Shown piece by piece: positions 17,312-26,690 of a stretch of 64,000 nt of DNA. The DNA is from JAQUOA01 sp037443785 (lineage in GTDB: Bacteria > Bacteroidota > Ignavibacteria > UBA10030 > UBA8401), in assembly GCA_037443785.1 (NCBI GenBank), contig JBBINR010000002.1, forward strand, positions 62,001-126,000, in the 5' to 3' direction. Both the position numbers and the translations under genes were made by a program. Below the pieces are notes generated by a model. The model was not told where the DNA came from, made no database searches, and saw only the letters and a program-made list of their open reading frames with translations. Position 1 is the first letter of the stretch. Every line of letters begins with the position of its first letter.

Positions 17312-18925
17312 ATGTTTGCACTTCTTTTGATGCTGCTTCTTCAACAAATTCTTCCCGACGGAATATTTTCCTCAATCACTCCTGAAAAATTGCGGAACCA
17401 TATTGCCGTCGTGGCCAATGATTCAATGCAGGGTCGCGGTCCATCAACAATCGGAGATGTTAAAGCGACGAATTATATCGTCTCGCAAATGAAAAAATTC
17501 AATCTTGAACCTGCCGGGGACAATGGAACATATGTTCAAAAAGTTCCGATTGTTGGTTCGACGGTCGATCCAAAAACGTCGATCGTATTTTCAAACGGAA
17601 AGAAAAATATTTCTCTTACATACTCAACTGATTTTGTCATCACTCCCGGAACGCATGAACCTTCCATTGATCTTAAAAGTATTCCTGTGGTCTTTGTCGG
17701 TTATGGAATTGTCGCACCGGAACAGCAATGGGATGATTACAAAGACGTTGATGTCTCGGGAAAAATATTATTGATGATGAACAATGATCCTGCGGGTGAC
17801 GATCCGAAATTTTTTGCGGGAAAAGGACGCACCTATTACGGCCGTTGGACGTACAAGTATGAAATTGCCGCGAAGAAGGGTGCACTTGGTGCGATTGTTA
17901 TTCATACAACACCGTCGGCAGGATATCCATATCAAGTCATTCAAAATTCGTGGAGCAGAGAAATGTTCGATCTTGCCGACCAATCAAACGCTCCATCGAT
18001 CAAAGTCAAAGCGTGGACAACAGAAGAAGCAACGAAAAAAATTGTTCAGCTTGCAGGATATGATTTGGATTCATTATGCAAACTTGCGGAAAGTAAATCA
18101 TTCAAACCAATTGCGTTGAATTTATTTTTTTCGACCGAAATGAAATCTGTTATCCGAAAAATCGAAACAAATAACATTATTGGTAAACTATCAGGATCGG
18201 ATCCGAAGTTGAACTGCCAATATATTCTCTTCACCGCGCATTACGATCATTTCGGTATCGGCAGAGCGATCGACGGAGATTCAATTTATAACGGTGCACT
18301 CGATAACGCTTCCGGCACGTCGATGATGCTGAATCTTGCCGAAACATTTTCTTCAGCGAAAACAAAACCTGCGCGGTCATTATTGTTTGCAGCAGTTGCT
18401 GCAGAAGAGCAGGGTTTGCTTGGTTCATCGTATTATGCAACACATCCAAGCGTCTCTATCAATTCAATCGCTGCCAACATTAACACCGATGTTATCAATG
18501 TCATTGGACGCACATCGGATATTTCGTGTCAGGGAAGCGATCGGTCATCGTTAGGGAACGATCTCAATGCTGTGACAAAAGAAATGGGAATGACCGTGGA
18601 GCCGGATCGAGCACCGGAGCAAGGCGGGTTTTACCGAAGCGATCATTTTAGTTTTGCAAAGGTCGGTGTGCCGTCGCTTTCCATTGGCGGCGGCGAGAAA
18701 TTTATTGACGCCGATACAAGTTTTGTTAAAAAAATGCATGAAGAGCACGGGAAAAATTATCATCAACCGAGCGATGAGTTAAAAGATTACTGGAATTACA
18801 GCGGCGCGTTGCAGCAAGCGGAATTGATTGTTCGATTGACATGGCGAATTGCCAATATTATTGAAATGCCGTACTGGAATTCCGGGGACGAATTTGAAGC
18901 CGTCCGCAAAGCATCGATGAAATAA
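17312..18925 (+). CDS. M28 family zinc aminopeptidase with PA domain
   Basis: 537 residues with a short hydrophobic N-terminus (signal peptide likely). A PA-type insert is seen at ~110-250 (VVFVGYGIVAPE ... GALGAIVIH). The M28 metal ligands follow: H~310 (TAHYDHFG), D~331 (GALDNASG), the catalytic Glu pair in AAEEQGLLGS, D in NINTDV and H in YHQPSDE. It should remove N-terminal residues from peptides in the periplasm or outside the cell. AAAGG lies upstream of the ATG. It belongs to a set of exported peptidases in this window. Confidence 0.9.
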   Translation: MFALLLMLLLQQILPDGIFSSITPEKLRNHIAVVANDSMQGRGPSTIGDVKATNYIVSQMKKFNLEPAGDNGTYVQKVPIVGSTVDPKTSIVFSNGKKNISLTYSTDFVITPGTHEPSIDLKSIPVVFVGYGIVAPEQQWDDYKDVDVSGKILLMMNNDPAGDDPKFFAGKGRTYYGRWTYKYEIAAKKGALGAIVIHTTPSAGYPYQVIQNSWSREMFDLADQSNAPSIKVKAWTTEEATKKIVQLAGYDLDSLCKLAESKSFKPIALNLFFSTEMKSVIRKIETNNIIGKLSGSDPKLNCQYILFTAHYDHFGIGRAIDGDSIYNGALDNASGTSMMLNLAETFSSAKTKPARSLLFAAVAAEEQGLLGSSYYATHPSVSINSIAANINTDVINVIGRTSDISCQGSDRSSLGNDLNAVTKEMGMTVEPDRAPEQGGFYRSDHFSFAKVGVPSLSIGGGEKFIDADTSFVKKMHEEHGKNYHQPSDELKDYWNYSGALQQAELIVRLTWRIANIIEMPYWNSGDEFEAVRKASMK

Positions 18926-18948
18926 TACGAGGATGAATTTCTTAATTA

Positions 18949-19269
18949 CTATTTCCGATTTTCTTTGTCATGCGTTCGTTTTACAAATTCTACAATAATC
19001 TTTGCATCGCCGATTGGATCGATGCTTGGAGATTGAAAATCGGATGAAAGTCGTTCACTTAACCGCTGTGCCGAATGTTGTACGTCATTGGGCAATGAAG
19101 AATCTAGGGCTGCCTGCTTCAATAATGTCAAAAAATCTTCTGTAAAAGATTGATAGAATTGCTGCAATGCAAATCCGGCAACTCTTCGTGCAATCGTCCG
19201 CGTTCGCCCGGGATTTTTCCCGGGTTGAATTCTGCGAAGTTCGGTTTCTATTTGAGCAAGCCAGTTCAT
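18949..19269 (-). CDS. Small hypothetical protein
   Basis: 106 residues, predicted all-helical, soluble and basic in its first half (RRIQPGKNPGRTRTIARR). I do not recognise it. The frame extends 26 codons further upstream, but that part lies over the terminator of the preceding gene, so the ATG at 19269 is preferred. No good Shine-Dalgarno is visible. It converges on the M28 peptidase gene. Confidence 0.5.
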   Translation of the reverse strand: MNWLAQIETELRRIQPGKNPGRTRTIARRVAGFALQQFYQSFTEDFLTLLKQAALDSSLPNDVQHSAQRLSERLSSDFQSPSIDPIGDAKIIVEFVKRTHDKENRK

Positions 19270-19310
19270 AATGATATTTGAACCAATATAATTCACTTTT
19301 CCGTTAATAA

Positions 19311-19342
19311 AAAAGCGGCGGTGAAAAATCACCGGCCGCTTT
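19311..19342 (-). terminator. Intrinsic terminator of the FISUMP/T9SS protein gene
   Basis: GCGGCGGTGA / TCACC(G)GCCGC forms a long stem with an A/T-rich loop, and the minus strand continues CTTTTTTATT. It lies 24 bp after the stop codon at 19366. Confidence 0.8.
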
Positions 19343-19365
19343 GGCATTTCCTCAACTTCTGCTTA

Positions 19366-21504
19366 CTACCGCAGTAACACCATCTTGCGCGTTTGGACAA
19401 AATTTTCTGCACGAAGTGTGTAAAAGTATACACCGCTGGAAAAATTTTTTGCATTAAATCTTACTGAATGGTTCCCTTTTTGCTGAAGATCATCGACAAG
19501 TCTGGCAACTTCCTTGCCAAGAAGATCGTACACTTTTAAAGTGACGTACGAATTTTTCGGAAGCTCGTAATAAATTTCTGTCGATGGATTGAACGGATTA
19601 GGGTAATTTTGATTGAGCGAAAAACTTTTTAGCTCTTGCATAGGTGTTTCATTATTTACTTCTACCGGACCTGTATCTTTGACGCATCGAATTGCAAAAC
19701 CATCGTTTAAAAAATAATTAGAGCTTTGATTGAGATAGGAAAGATTGAAATCCAAATTTCTACTCCACACATAACCATTCAACAGCTGCGTGGATGTCCA
19801 CCAATATGCTGTACCGCCAAGCGCCTCAAAATGTCCTTGGTGAAAACGAACGCCTGCAGGAAGCGCTGAAAATCCGCTCATGTTGTTATTGATCAGATTT
19901 TTTCCAATTGTTCCTGTTGTATCATGCGTCCACCATGCACTGGCGGCCGCCATTGATTTTGCAATATCGTTTCCGCTTCCTCCATACCCAAATCCATTAT
20001 CGATTAAATATGTTTCAAGTTGTGTCCATTCCTCAGTGGTGGGAATATGCCAGCCTTCAGGGGCTAATCCGCGTGAATCCATTGCTGCATACCATGTATA
20101 CAATCTGCCGTATGGATCAGCATTATTTTTTTCTCCTTTAGGTATCCATTGATATTTTGGCGATGATTGTAAGCTAATATCCAGCGTATCGGGATATGTT
20201 GTTCCGATAGTATCGCCATTTCGATAATGAGTAACTCTAAGATTTTCAATCATCCATGTTTGATTACCAATTTTAAGCGTGGCGTATATATTACCATCAA
20301 AGTCATTCATTTTTCCTGCCGCGGCACCAATTTTTAATGGATCGAGAAACATAATGTAAACATCGGCATCGGAATATTTTGGATCAATACGAGTTGCCCC
20401 TAAAAGATATTTGCCTTCGCCAAATCCGCCCACGCCACCCATCGGGAATTTTCCGTTTTGTGTTTCAAAAACTGTAAATGCCGTACCGATCGGAATTCCG
20501 GAAGTCGAAAAAAATCTTCCCATGACACTCATCGGATCTATCGTTGACATCCATGTGATCAGATAGTTTGTTCCGTCAAACACCGGCATTGCATACGTCG
20601 GATTTTTTGTGGAATCGCAAATCATGAAGCGTTCGGCGACTGTACCAGACGAAGTAACGAAACGGCCAAAAAGATTCCAATGCATCGTATCTGCTGCTTG
20701 ATCATGAAACGCAATCAAATATCGCGAGCCGTCGAACGTCATCGTCACAGGATTGTCGCTTGCGTTATTGCTTCCATCAATTAAAAAATTTTGACCTACT
20801 AAAGTACCTGATAGACTAATGAATTGTCCGTAAATATCTTTATCAGTTAACGGATGGTCAACTTTGCACCATGCCGCCAAATAATTTGTGCCGTCAAACG
20901 CAATGGCGAATTCGCGGGCGTAATCGGTGCTGATTTTTACCGGAGCACCTAAAAGAATTCCTGATTTGCCGATTCGTTGTCCATACAGGTAATCGGTATG
21001 GTGGTCAATACCTTTCAAGTACGTCACAAGATATGTCGTATCTTTAAAAATAATATCGCCGCGACCCTTTCCGAATTTACTATTGATACCTGTTGCAATG
21101 GTAATGGTTGTACCCACCAATTTTCCGCTTGTACTGATAAATTGTCCATACAAATTGCCGATGCCATTCGTATCACCGCCTGCAAACATCGGGAAGCTGT
21201 CAGTCCACACGATAAAGAAATTTGTCCCGTCAAACGCAGTCAGAAGTCCACTGCCGGTTTTTCCCAGCGAAATTCTGGAGCCAATAAGGCTTCCAGTAGA
21301 ACTTACTAATTGTGCAGTAACGCTATATTGATTTGCAGAATCTCCCATGATGGCGAACAAAAAATTTGTTCCGTCAAACGCCCCGCCGCCGGCGTACGTA
21401 TTGTCATTACCGGTGGCAATGGGAATCTCTTGTCCTGAAGCTGTTATCGGTATTACAAGCGACCAGATTGTTATTATTAGATAGATGAAAAAATTTTTAT
21501 GCAT
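19366..21504 (-). CDS. Secreted protein with FDGTN-type repeats, FISUMP domain and T9SS sorting domain
   Basis: 712 residues. A signal peptide (MHKNFFIYLIITIWSLVIPITASG) is followed by about nine repeats, each with an FDGTN-L-W-like core and a GxLxG turn (~30-380), suggesting a beta-propeller or similar repeat fold. A FISUMP-type domain (~410-620) follows, with IGNQTWMIENL, YTWYAAMD, GWHIPTTEEW and FAIRCVKD. The last ~80 residues are a type A T9SS sorting domain (NYPNPFNPSTEIYYEL to FYTLRAENFVQTRKMVLLR). It is therefore predicted to be exported by the type IX system and attached or released at the cell surface. Function is unknown. The frame is open 44 codons upstream, but the signal peptide fixes the start. 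Confidence 0.82.
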   Translation of the reverse strand: MHKNFFIYLIITIWSLVIPITASGQEIPIATGNDNTYAGGGAFDGTNFLFAIMGDSANQYSVTAQLVSSTGSLIGSRISLGKTGSGLLTAFDGTNFFIVWTDSFPMFAGGDTNGIGNLYGQFISTSGKLVGTTITIATGINSKFGKGRGDIIFKDTTYLVTYLKGIDHHTDYLYGQRIGKSGILLGAPVKISTDYAREFAIAFDGTNYLAAWCKVDHPLTDKDIYGQFISLSGTLVGQNFLIDGSNNASDNPVTMTFDGSRYLIAFHDQAADTMHWNLFGRFVTSSGTVAERFMICDSTKNPTYAMPVFDGTNYLITWMSTIDPMSVMGRFFSTSGIPIGTAFTVFETQNGKFPMGGVGGFGEGKYLLGATRIDPKYSDADVYIMFLDPLKIGAAAGKMNDFDGNIYATLKIGNQTWMIENLRVTHYRNGDTIGTTYPDTLDISLQSSPKYQWIPKGEKNNADPYGRLYTWYAAMDSRGLAPEGWHIPTTEEWTQLETYLIDNGFGYGGSGNDIAKSMAAASAWWTHDTTGTIGKNLINNNMSGFSALPAGVRFHQGHFEALGGTAYWWTSTQLLNGYVWSRNLDFNLSYLNQSSNYFLNDGFAIRCVKDTGPVEVNNETPMQELKSFSLNQNYPNPFNPSTEIYYELPKNSYVTLKVYDLLGKEVARLVDDLQQKGNHSVRFNAKNFSSGVYFYTLRAENFVQTRKMVLLR

Positions 21505-21967
21505 GATTTTAATCTCCCCGCGCATTGATTTTTCTAATAAAATACTGCTTGATAAAATAAATCGTTTTGTTTCAGAAAATTTTCCGGCGTAGAAGCGAAA
21601 GAAACACATTTCGCTTGATACCTGCATGGCATTCAATTATTGTGTATCCCTTCTTATTGATCGCTACGTGCATTCCCCTTTTGAATACTGTGTGGCAGGG
21701 TAAAAGAATTTTATTACGACTGTGTTTCAGTGTGCACATATCAGCAAGAAATTTGTCTTGAACAAACCGGCTTGATATATGAAATGAAGTCGGGGGAATG
21801 TCTGTTGTTGGCAAAAGTACAATAGTTTCTGTAAAAAGGTACTGCTAAACGCGAGGAGAGTCAATGTGCTGCGACAACGACACAATCAATCAAAGATAAA
21901 ATTGTCCCTTACAATACATGCATGATTTTTGTATATTGGCAAAACAAAAAAACTGAAAGGTTAGTGC
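21505..21967. other. Divergent intergenic region
   Basis: 463 bp between the minus-strand T9SS protein and the plus-strand S9 peptidase. Short frames exist on both strands, but none has a ribosome-binding site or a recognisable domain. It presumably holds two divergent promoters. I could not identify them with confidence. Confidence 0.4.
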
Positions 21968-24034
21968 ATGAAAAAAGTATTCATTCTCTTGCTTTGTTTC
22001 ACCGCAATTGTTTCCGCACAAAAAAAAGCGTTTACGATTGCTGATCTCTACAAGATCAAATCAGTTGGTGGAGCGACAATCTCTCCCGATGAAAAGCAGA
22101 TTGCATTCGTTCTAACGGAAAGTTTCCTCGAAAAAGGGAAGACCAATTCCGAAATTTATCTCATCAATCTCGACGGTACAGGGTTGAAAAAACTTACCGC
22201 AAATCCTGCGGCTGATGTCTCTCCGAAGTGGATGCCCGATGGAAAATCGCTGATCTTCCTCTCCTCGCGCAAAAATGGGATGCAAGTGTGGAAACTTCCT
22301 CTGGATGGCGGCGAAGCGGAACAAATCACGGATGTTTCTTCCGGAATTTCAAACATCCAGATTGCACCGAATGGAAAAGGATTTCTGTTTGCGACCGATG
22401 TGTATCCCGAATACGGCCCGGATGATGCATTAAATAAAAAAACCGACGATGCAAAAGAAAATGGACCAATTCAGGCACACATGGCGGATAATTTACTGTA
22501 TCGTCATTGGACGGCGTGGTCGGATGGAAAGCGAACACATACATTTTATTTTGATCTTGAATCAAAAAAATATACAGAACTTACTTCTGGTAATTTTGAC
22601 GCACCTGGATTTGGAATGGGCGAGTCGGTGATTTCACCAGAAGGAACGGAAGTATGTTTCGTTTCCAATCATGATGAGGTAGAAGCGTCATCAACGAATA
22701 AAGATTTGTTCATTGTCCCACTTTTTGGGGGCGAAGCGAAAAATATTACCAAAGAAAATCCTGCGTATGACGACGAGCCTGTGTATTCTCCTGATAAAAA
22801 ATATATTGCATACAAGACACAAAAGATTCCCGGTTATGAATCGGATTTGATCAGAATTGCTCTGTATGATCGTGTGACAGGGAAAAGCGACGTGATCACC
22901 GAAGGAAAGTTCGATAATTGGGTGAATTCATATCAATGGTCATCAGATTCGAAAACACTCTTCTTTACCGCGCAGGTAAAAGGAAATGTTCCGCTCTATG
23001 CATACGACTTGAAAACAAAAAGTATTACTGAAGTGTTAAACGCAAAAACCATCGATGCGTTTGAAGTCTCTGATGATGGAAAAACTGTTGTTTATACTCG
23101 TCGATCTGTCGGCGAACCTGTAGAATTATGGAAAGCATCAATCGTGAAAGGTTCTGCAAAAAATCCGGTGCGATTGACATTCTTTAATAAACCGGTGGAA
23201 GACGGTGTTGATATTCGTCCTGCAGAAGAGCTATGGATCGATTCACCGACAGGAAAAAAGATTCACACATTCATCGTGAAACCTCACAATTTTGATCCGA
23301 CGAAAAAATACCCGTTTGTCATCAACGTGCATGGCGGCCCGCAGTCGCAGTGGGCGGATGCATTTCGCGGCGATTGGCAAGTATATCCTGGCGCAGGGTA
23401 CGTTCTGGTATTTCCAAATCCGCATGGTTCAACAGGATACGGACAGGAATTTACGGCGGCGATCTCCAAAGATTGGGGAGGAAAAGTGTATCAGGATGTG
23501 ATGGTGGTGACGGACTATTGTGCAAAGCTTCCGTTTGTCGATTCAACGCGCATGGGTGCAATGGGTTGGAGCTACGGCGGATATATGATGATGTGGCTGG
23601 AAGGGCATACGTCGCGATTTAAAGCAATCGTGTCGATGATGGGTGTGTATGATTTGACGGCAATGCACGGTTCGACCGAGGAATTGTGGTTTCCGGAATG
23701 GGATCTCAATGGAATGCCGTGGACAAGCGATATGTATTTGAAATGGTCCCCGAACCAATTCGTGAAGAATTATAAAACTCCCTGCTTGGTGATTACGGGA
23801 GAAAAAGATTACCGCGTGCCGTACACGCAGAGTTTGGAATTCTTCACCGATTTGCAATTGATGAAAGTTCAATCGCGGTTGATTGTATTTCCCAATGACG
23901 GGCATTGGCCAAGCAATGTGAAATCGATGCCGCTCTATTACAATGCGCATTTGGATTGGTTTCATAAATATCTGGGGGGCGATGCGGCTCCGTACGATAT
24001 GACGAAGATGGTAAGGAATCAGGCGTTTGAATAG
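21968..24034 (+). CDS. S9 family serine peptidase (prolyl oligopeptidase / acylaminoacyl-peptidase type), exported
   Basis: 688 residues. A signal peptide (MKKVFILLLCFTAIVSA) is followed by a PD40-type beta-propeller (~25-410, repeats of the ISPDEKQIAF / SPDKKYIAY kind) and an alpha/beta-hydrolase domain (~430-680). The catalytic triad is intact: S535 (GWSYGGY), D614 (GEKDYRVP) and H646 (NDGHWPS). Such enzymes cleave short peptides, with the propeller restricting access. The product is probably periplasmic. A paralogue lies at 27652-29703. Terminator sequence follows the gene. Confidence 0.92.
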   Translation: MKKVFILLLCFTAIVSAQKKAFTIADLYKIKSVGGATISPDEKQIAFVLTESFLEKGKTNSEIYLINLDGTGLKKLTANPAADVSPKWMPDGKSLIFLSSRKNGMQVWKLPLDGGEAEQITDVSSGISNIQIAPNGKGFLFATDVYPEYGPDDALNKKTDDAKENGPIQAHMADNLLYRHWTAWSDGKRTHTFYFDLESKKYTELTSGNFDAPGFGMGESVISPEGTEVCFVSNHDEVEASSTNKDLFIVPLFGGEAKNITKENPAYDDEPVYSPDKKYIAYKTQKIPGYESDLIRIALYDRVTGKSDVITEGKFDNWVNSYQWSSDSKTLFFTAQVKGNVPLYAYDLKTKSITEVLNAKTIDAFEVSDDGKTVVYTRRSVGEPVELWKASIVKGSAKNPVRLTFFNKPVEDGVDIRPAEELWIDSPTGKKIHTFIVKPHNFDPTKKYPFVINVHGGPQSQWADAFRGDWQVYPGAGYVLVFPNPHGSTGYGQEFTAAISKDWGGKVYQDVMVVTDYCAKLPFVDSTRMGAMGWSYGGYMMMWLEGHTSRFKAIVSMMGVYDLTAMHGSTEELWFPEWDLNGMPWTSDMYLKWSPNQFVKNYKTPCLVITGEKDYRVPYTQSLEFFTDLQLMKVQSRLIVFPNDGHWPSNVKSMPLYYNAHLDWFHKYLGGDAAPYDMTKMVRNQAFE

Positions 24035-24067
24035 GTAAACGAACTCCAAAAATGTAGGGAAATTTAA

Positions 24068-24096
24068 AGGCGCGGATAACATCCGCGCCTTTTTAT
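24068..24096. terminator. Bidirectional intrinsic terminator
   Basis: AGGCGCGGAT / ATCCGCGCCT is a 10-bp perfect GC-rich stem with a 3-base loop, preceded by AAATTTAA and followed by TTTTATTTTA. It separates the convergent S9 peptidase and winged-helix genes. Confidence 0.85.
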
Positions 24097-25166
24097 TTTA
24101 TAAAATTTCCACCAACAAAAATACGGTACTTATCAAATTCTTCTTCAACCTCACGTTGTTGATCTTTTGTCAATTTAACAAATGCCTCCGATCTCATGAC
24201 AACAGATTTTCCTTTTGTTATTGGTCTCCATATCCCGACAATCTCTCCATCAATAACAATAGTTGGATGAAAAACTCCATTGTTGAAAATTGCTTTTGAA
24301 TTGAATTTCGGATCAAGGTATGCACTTCGATCTGAATATCCGATGAGGTATTCATCGAATCCTGCAAGTAAATATACTCTTTTCTTCTGATTTTCAGCCC
24401 TTGGCATATCGTTCGCGAACCAATATGTTTTTCCATCAAGGGTTTCGTGGATAAGCAGTTGCTTTATCATCCCGAGAGCTTCTGTTGCTTCTATCGTAGA
24501 CAATCCCGACCACCACATAAAATCGTCAATTGTTGCCGGGCCGCGGCTGCGAAAATATCGTTTTGCTAATTCATATAACGCTTTGTCGCGCGGTAATGAT
24601 TTTTTTGAAGGGATCCATTTATCAAGCAAGACAAATGTGAATTCTTTGCCACTTCGCGGAGCAAAACAAATCAATTGACTCATCGTTGCAAAGTGAAGAA
24701 GATGCGACAACCGATTTTGGTCGGTTGGAATTCCCGCACTCTTTAACAGAGCTCCGATTTCGTTTCGTGTTAAGCGTTCTTCTTTTTCCAATGCCCGCAC
24801 AATCAGCGCGTTCGATTTTTGAAATATTTTTTCATCCAGTTCTAATTGTTTGTTCCGCGAGCCGCCTGTAGAAAGAAATCGATGCGCGAGGAGTGAGTGA
24901 ATCCATCGATAATCTTTTGCGGCAACAAACTGGAGTGTTCCGCGCATTGCCCATGTACGTACAATTTTTTTTTGTGCAATTGCTCGTTCAATATCGGCAT
25001 CGGTTGAGCCGGGAAGCCGAAGCCCGACTGCCCATTTTGCTTGTCCATAATCTTGCGCCTGTATGCCGCACATCCATGAAAGAAGTTCTTCGGGAGTTTT
25101 GAGCGTCGTTCCTGCAATCTGTTGATTGGCGAGTCGGTAAGAAGCAATGAGAGATTTTGTCATCAT
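24093..25166 (-). CDS. Winged-helix DNA-binding protein of the HTH_42 / AlkZ (YcaQ) superfamily
   Basis: 357 residues. The N-terminal part contains the QAQDY motif (~36-40) in the place of the Q-x-Q catalytic motif of AlkZ-type DNA glycosylases, followed by tandem winged-helix segments (KIVRTWAMRGTLQFV, RSRGPATIDDFMWWSGL). A C-terminal part contains PTIVIDGEIVGIWR. Characterised members open DNA interstrand crosslinks or remove bulky alkyl adducts. Whether this member is such a glycosylase is inferred from the motif alone. It starts 3 bp after the DUF2851 gene, so the two are almost certainly co-transcribed. Confidence 0.75.
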   Translation of the reverse strand: MMTKSLIASYRLANQQIAGTTLKTPEELLSWMCGIQAQDYGQAKWAVGLRLPGSTDADIERAIAQKKIVRTWAMRGTLQFVAAKDYRWIHSLLAHRFLSTGGSRNKQLELDEKIFQKSNALIVRALEKEERLTRNEIGALLKSAGIPTDQNRLSHLLHFATMSQLICFAPRSGKEFTFVLLDKWIPSKKSLPRDKALYELAKRYFRSRGPATIDDFMWWSGLSTIEATEALGMIKQLLIHETLDGKTYWFANDMPRAENQKKRVYLLAGFDEYLIGYSDRSAYLDPKFNSKAIFNNGVFHPTIVIDGEIVGIWRPITKGKSVVMRSEAFVKLTKDQQREVEEEFDKYRIFVGGNFIK

Positions 25167-25169
25167 AGG

Positions 25170-26642
25170 TTATTTAAACACAGCTTTGCCCGCTTCACAT
25201 TCGCTGCATCGTTCTTTTATGCAGTAGTTCTTATATAATTGGATCAGCGCCTGCTGTTGAAATCCATATTGGATGGTCAGTTTTCCTTTAATGAGGTGTT
25301 TATTCATTATTCTTAAAATGGAATTATCTTCAAGCAATGGCAGTTCTACGGCAAGGCTCAAGCAATGTTCGGCAAGATTGCCTTTACCGAAAACTTTCGC
25401 ATATAAACAAATGAACGGAACAAGTGTGTTAATGATGATATCATGTTTCCGCGGGGTGCCGATCAATGAATGCTTTTTGTGCGTTGCTTCAGTGAACGAA
25501 TAATGATAATTCCAAAATTGATCATCACCCGCATCAAGTATGCTTACTAATTGATCGATCTTAGACTGAGCGGATGAATATTTCCCTCCGGCGATCATAA
25601 TAATCGATTTAAAAAGTGATTGGTGCAACACTTTATGCACAATAGCACTTGCGGCGGCAATGCGAATAGTGGGAAAATTCGATGGACGCGTCGGTGAAAA
25701 ATTCCATTCTGCGGAGTGTAACGGAATCACTGGAATTTTGCTGGGAAGATTATTCCAGGCGGAATGGAGTTGATGGACGAATACTTTTGAAACCTGGTCA
25801 GTGAGTTCATTTATTCTTGGAAGAAGCCCCGATGCTTTGAAGAGAATCGCTTGCAGCTCCAATGGTATACATTCGCTTGATTGAAATATCGAAATGATAT
25901 TTGCGAGAGAAACATTTTCAGCAAGCTTTCTCATCGGCTCACGGTTATTGGAATATCCAAAGGCATCCATCATTTCTTCATATAATAATTGCTCCCATGA
26001 AAGTTTTTGTTTGAACAAATTTTTATCAATCGAGGAATCAGGGAGAGGAATATCGTCAATCATTTCGTGATAAGAAATCTGCGGTTCTTTAACCGTGTGC
26101 TGCTGTCGAAGAATAATACCGCATAAACGATCGTGCAGCCGGGCAACTTTGGATTGAAGGCGTTCTTGATACAACGTGTGAACCATTGAGTGTACAAGAG
26201 CTGAATCGATGTTGCCATTTGCCGATTCGCAGGGAATTTCATTGCGACGAGAAAAAAATTCCTCCCTCGAAAGCTGATCGGATAAGTGTTCGATTGATGA
26301 ATGGAGAAATGGTTCTAAAATGATTGTAGGAATAATGCGTCCGCTGAGTGAGGCAGTGTGATCAGCTTTTCCCTGCAATACGACATGAAGAATAACAGAA
26401 TTATAAGCAGGATCAGTATGGTGATGATGTGAAATCCATTCTTGAATTGTACGGTGAAATTCAATATCGCCGTGAAAGATAGTTCCATCTATTCTAATCA
26501 CTGCGTTGCGGAAATCCGGACCAGCTCCGCGATGCAATGTTCCCGATTCGAGAATATGAACGGATCGTCCTTCAACGGTTTTCAATTGCGATGAATCGAA
26601 AAGCCGTTTCAACCAGATATGGCGGAGCAAATCTTCGTGCAT
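25170..26642 (-). CDS. DUF2851 family protein
   Basis: 490 residues. The family signature is in the N-terminal third: GAGPDFRNAVIRIDG, then HGDIEFH and HHHHTDPAYNSVILHVV. The conserved Asp/Glu/His/Lys-like arrangement has suggested a nuclease-like fold to some, but no function is established to my knowledge. A C-terminal Cys pair (RCSECEAGK) could bind metal. It is about 50 bp after pyrF and 3 bp before the winged-helix gene, which makes a DNA-repair link plausible but unproven. Confidence 0.8.
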   Translation of the reverse strand: MHEDLLRHIWLKRLFDSSQLKTVEGRSVHILESGTLHRGAGPDFRNAVIRIDGTIFHGDIEFHRTIQEWISHHHHTDPAYNSVILHVVLQGKADHTASLSGRIIPTIILEPFLHSSIEHLSDQLSREEFFSRRNEIPCESANGNIDSALVHSMVHTLYQERLQSKVARLHDRLCGIILRQQHTVKEPQISYHEMIDDIPLPDSSIDKNLFKQKLSWEQLLYEEMMDAFGYSNNREPMRKLAENVSLANIISIFQSSECIPLELQAILFKASGLLPRINELTDQVSKVFVHQLHSAWNNLPSKIPVIPLHSAEWNFSPTRPSNFPTIRIAAASAIVHKVLHQSLFKSIIMIAGGKYSSAQSKIDQLVSILDAGDDQFWNYHYSFTEATHKKHSLIGTPRKHDIIINTLVPFICLYAKVFGKGNLAEHCLSLAVELPLLEDNSILRIMNKHLIKGKLTIQYGFQQQALIQLYKNYCIKERCSECEAGKAVFK

Positions 26643-26651
26643 AATGATAAG

Positions 26652-26679
26652 AAAAGGCGGTCGCCGTCAACGCCGACCT
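26652..26679 (-). terminator. Probable terminator after pyrF-proximal region (upstream of DUF2851)
   Basis: On the minus strand GGTCGGCG / CGGCGACC (one G-G mismatch) with a TTGA loop is followed by GCCTTTTC. It lies 11 bp after the pyrF stop codon and overlaps the ribosome-binding region of the next gene, so it may only attenuate. Confidence 0.5.
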
Positions 26680-26690
26680 ATCATTGAGAA

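Noticed and set aside
21567..21814. Overlapping short frames on both strands in the divergent gap
   Set aside because: No ribosome-binding site, no domain, and both strands are open at once, which argues for chance.
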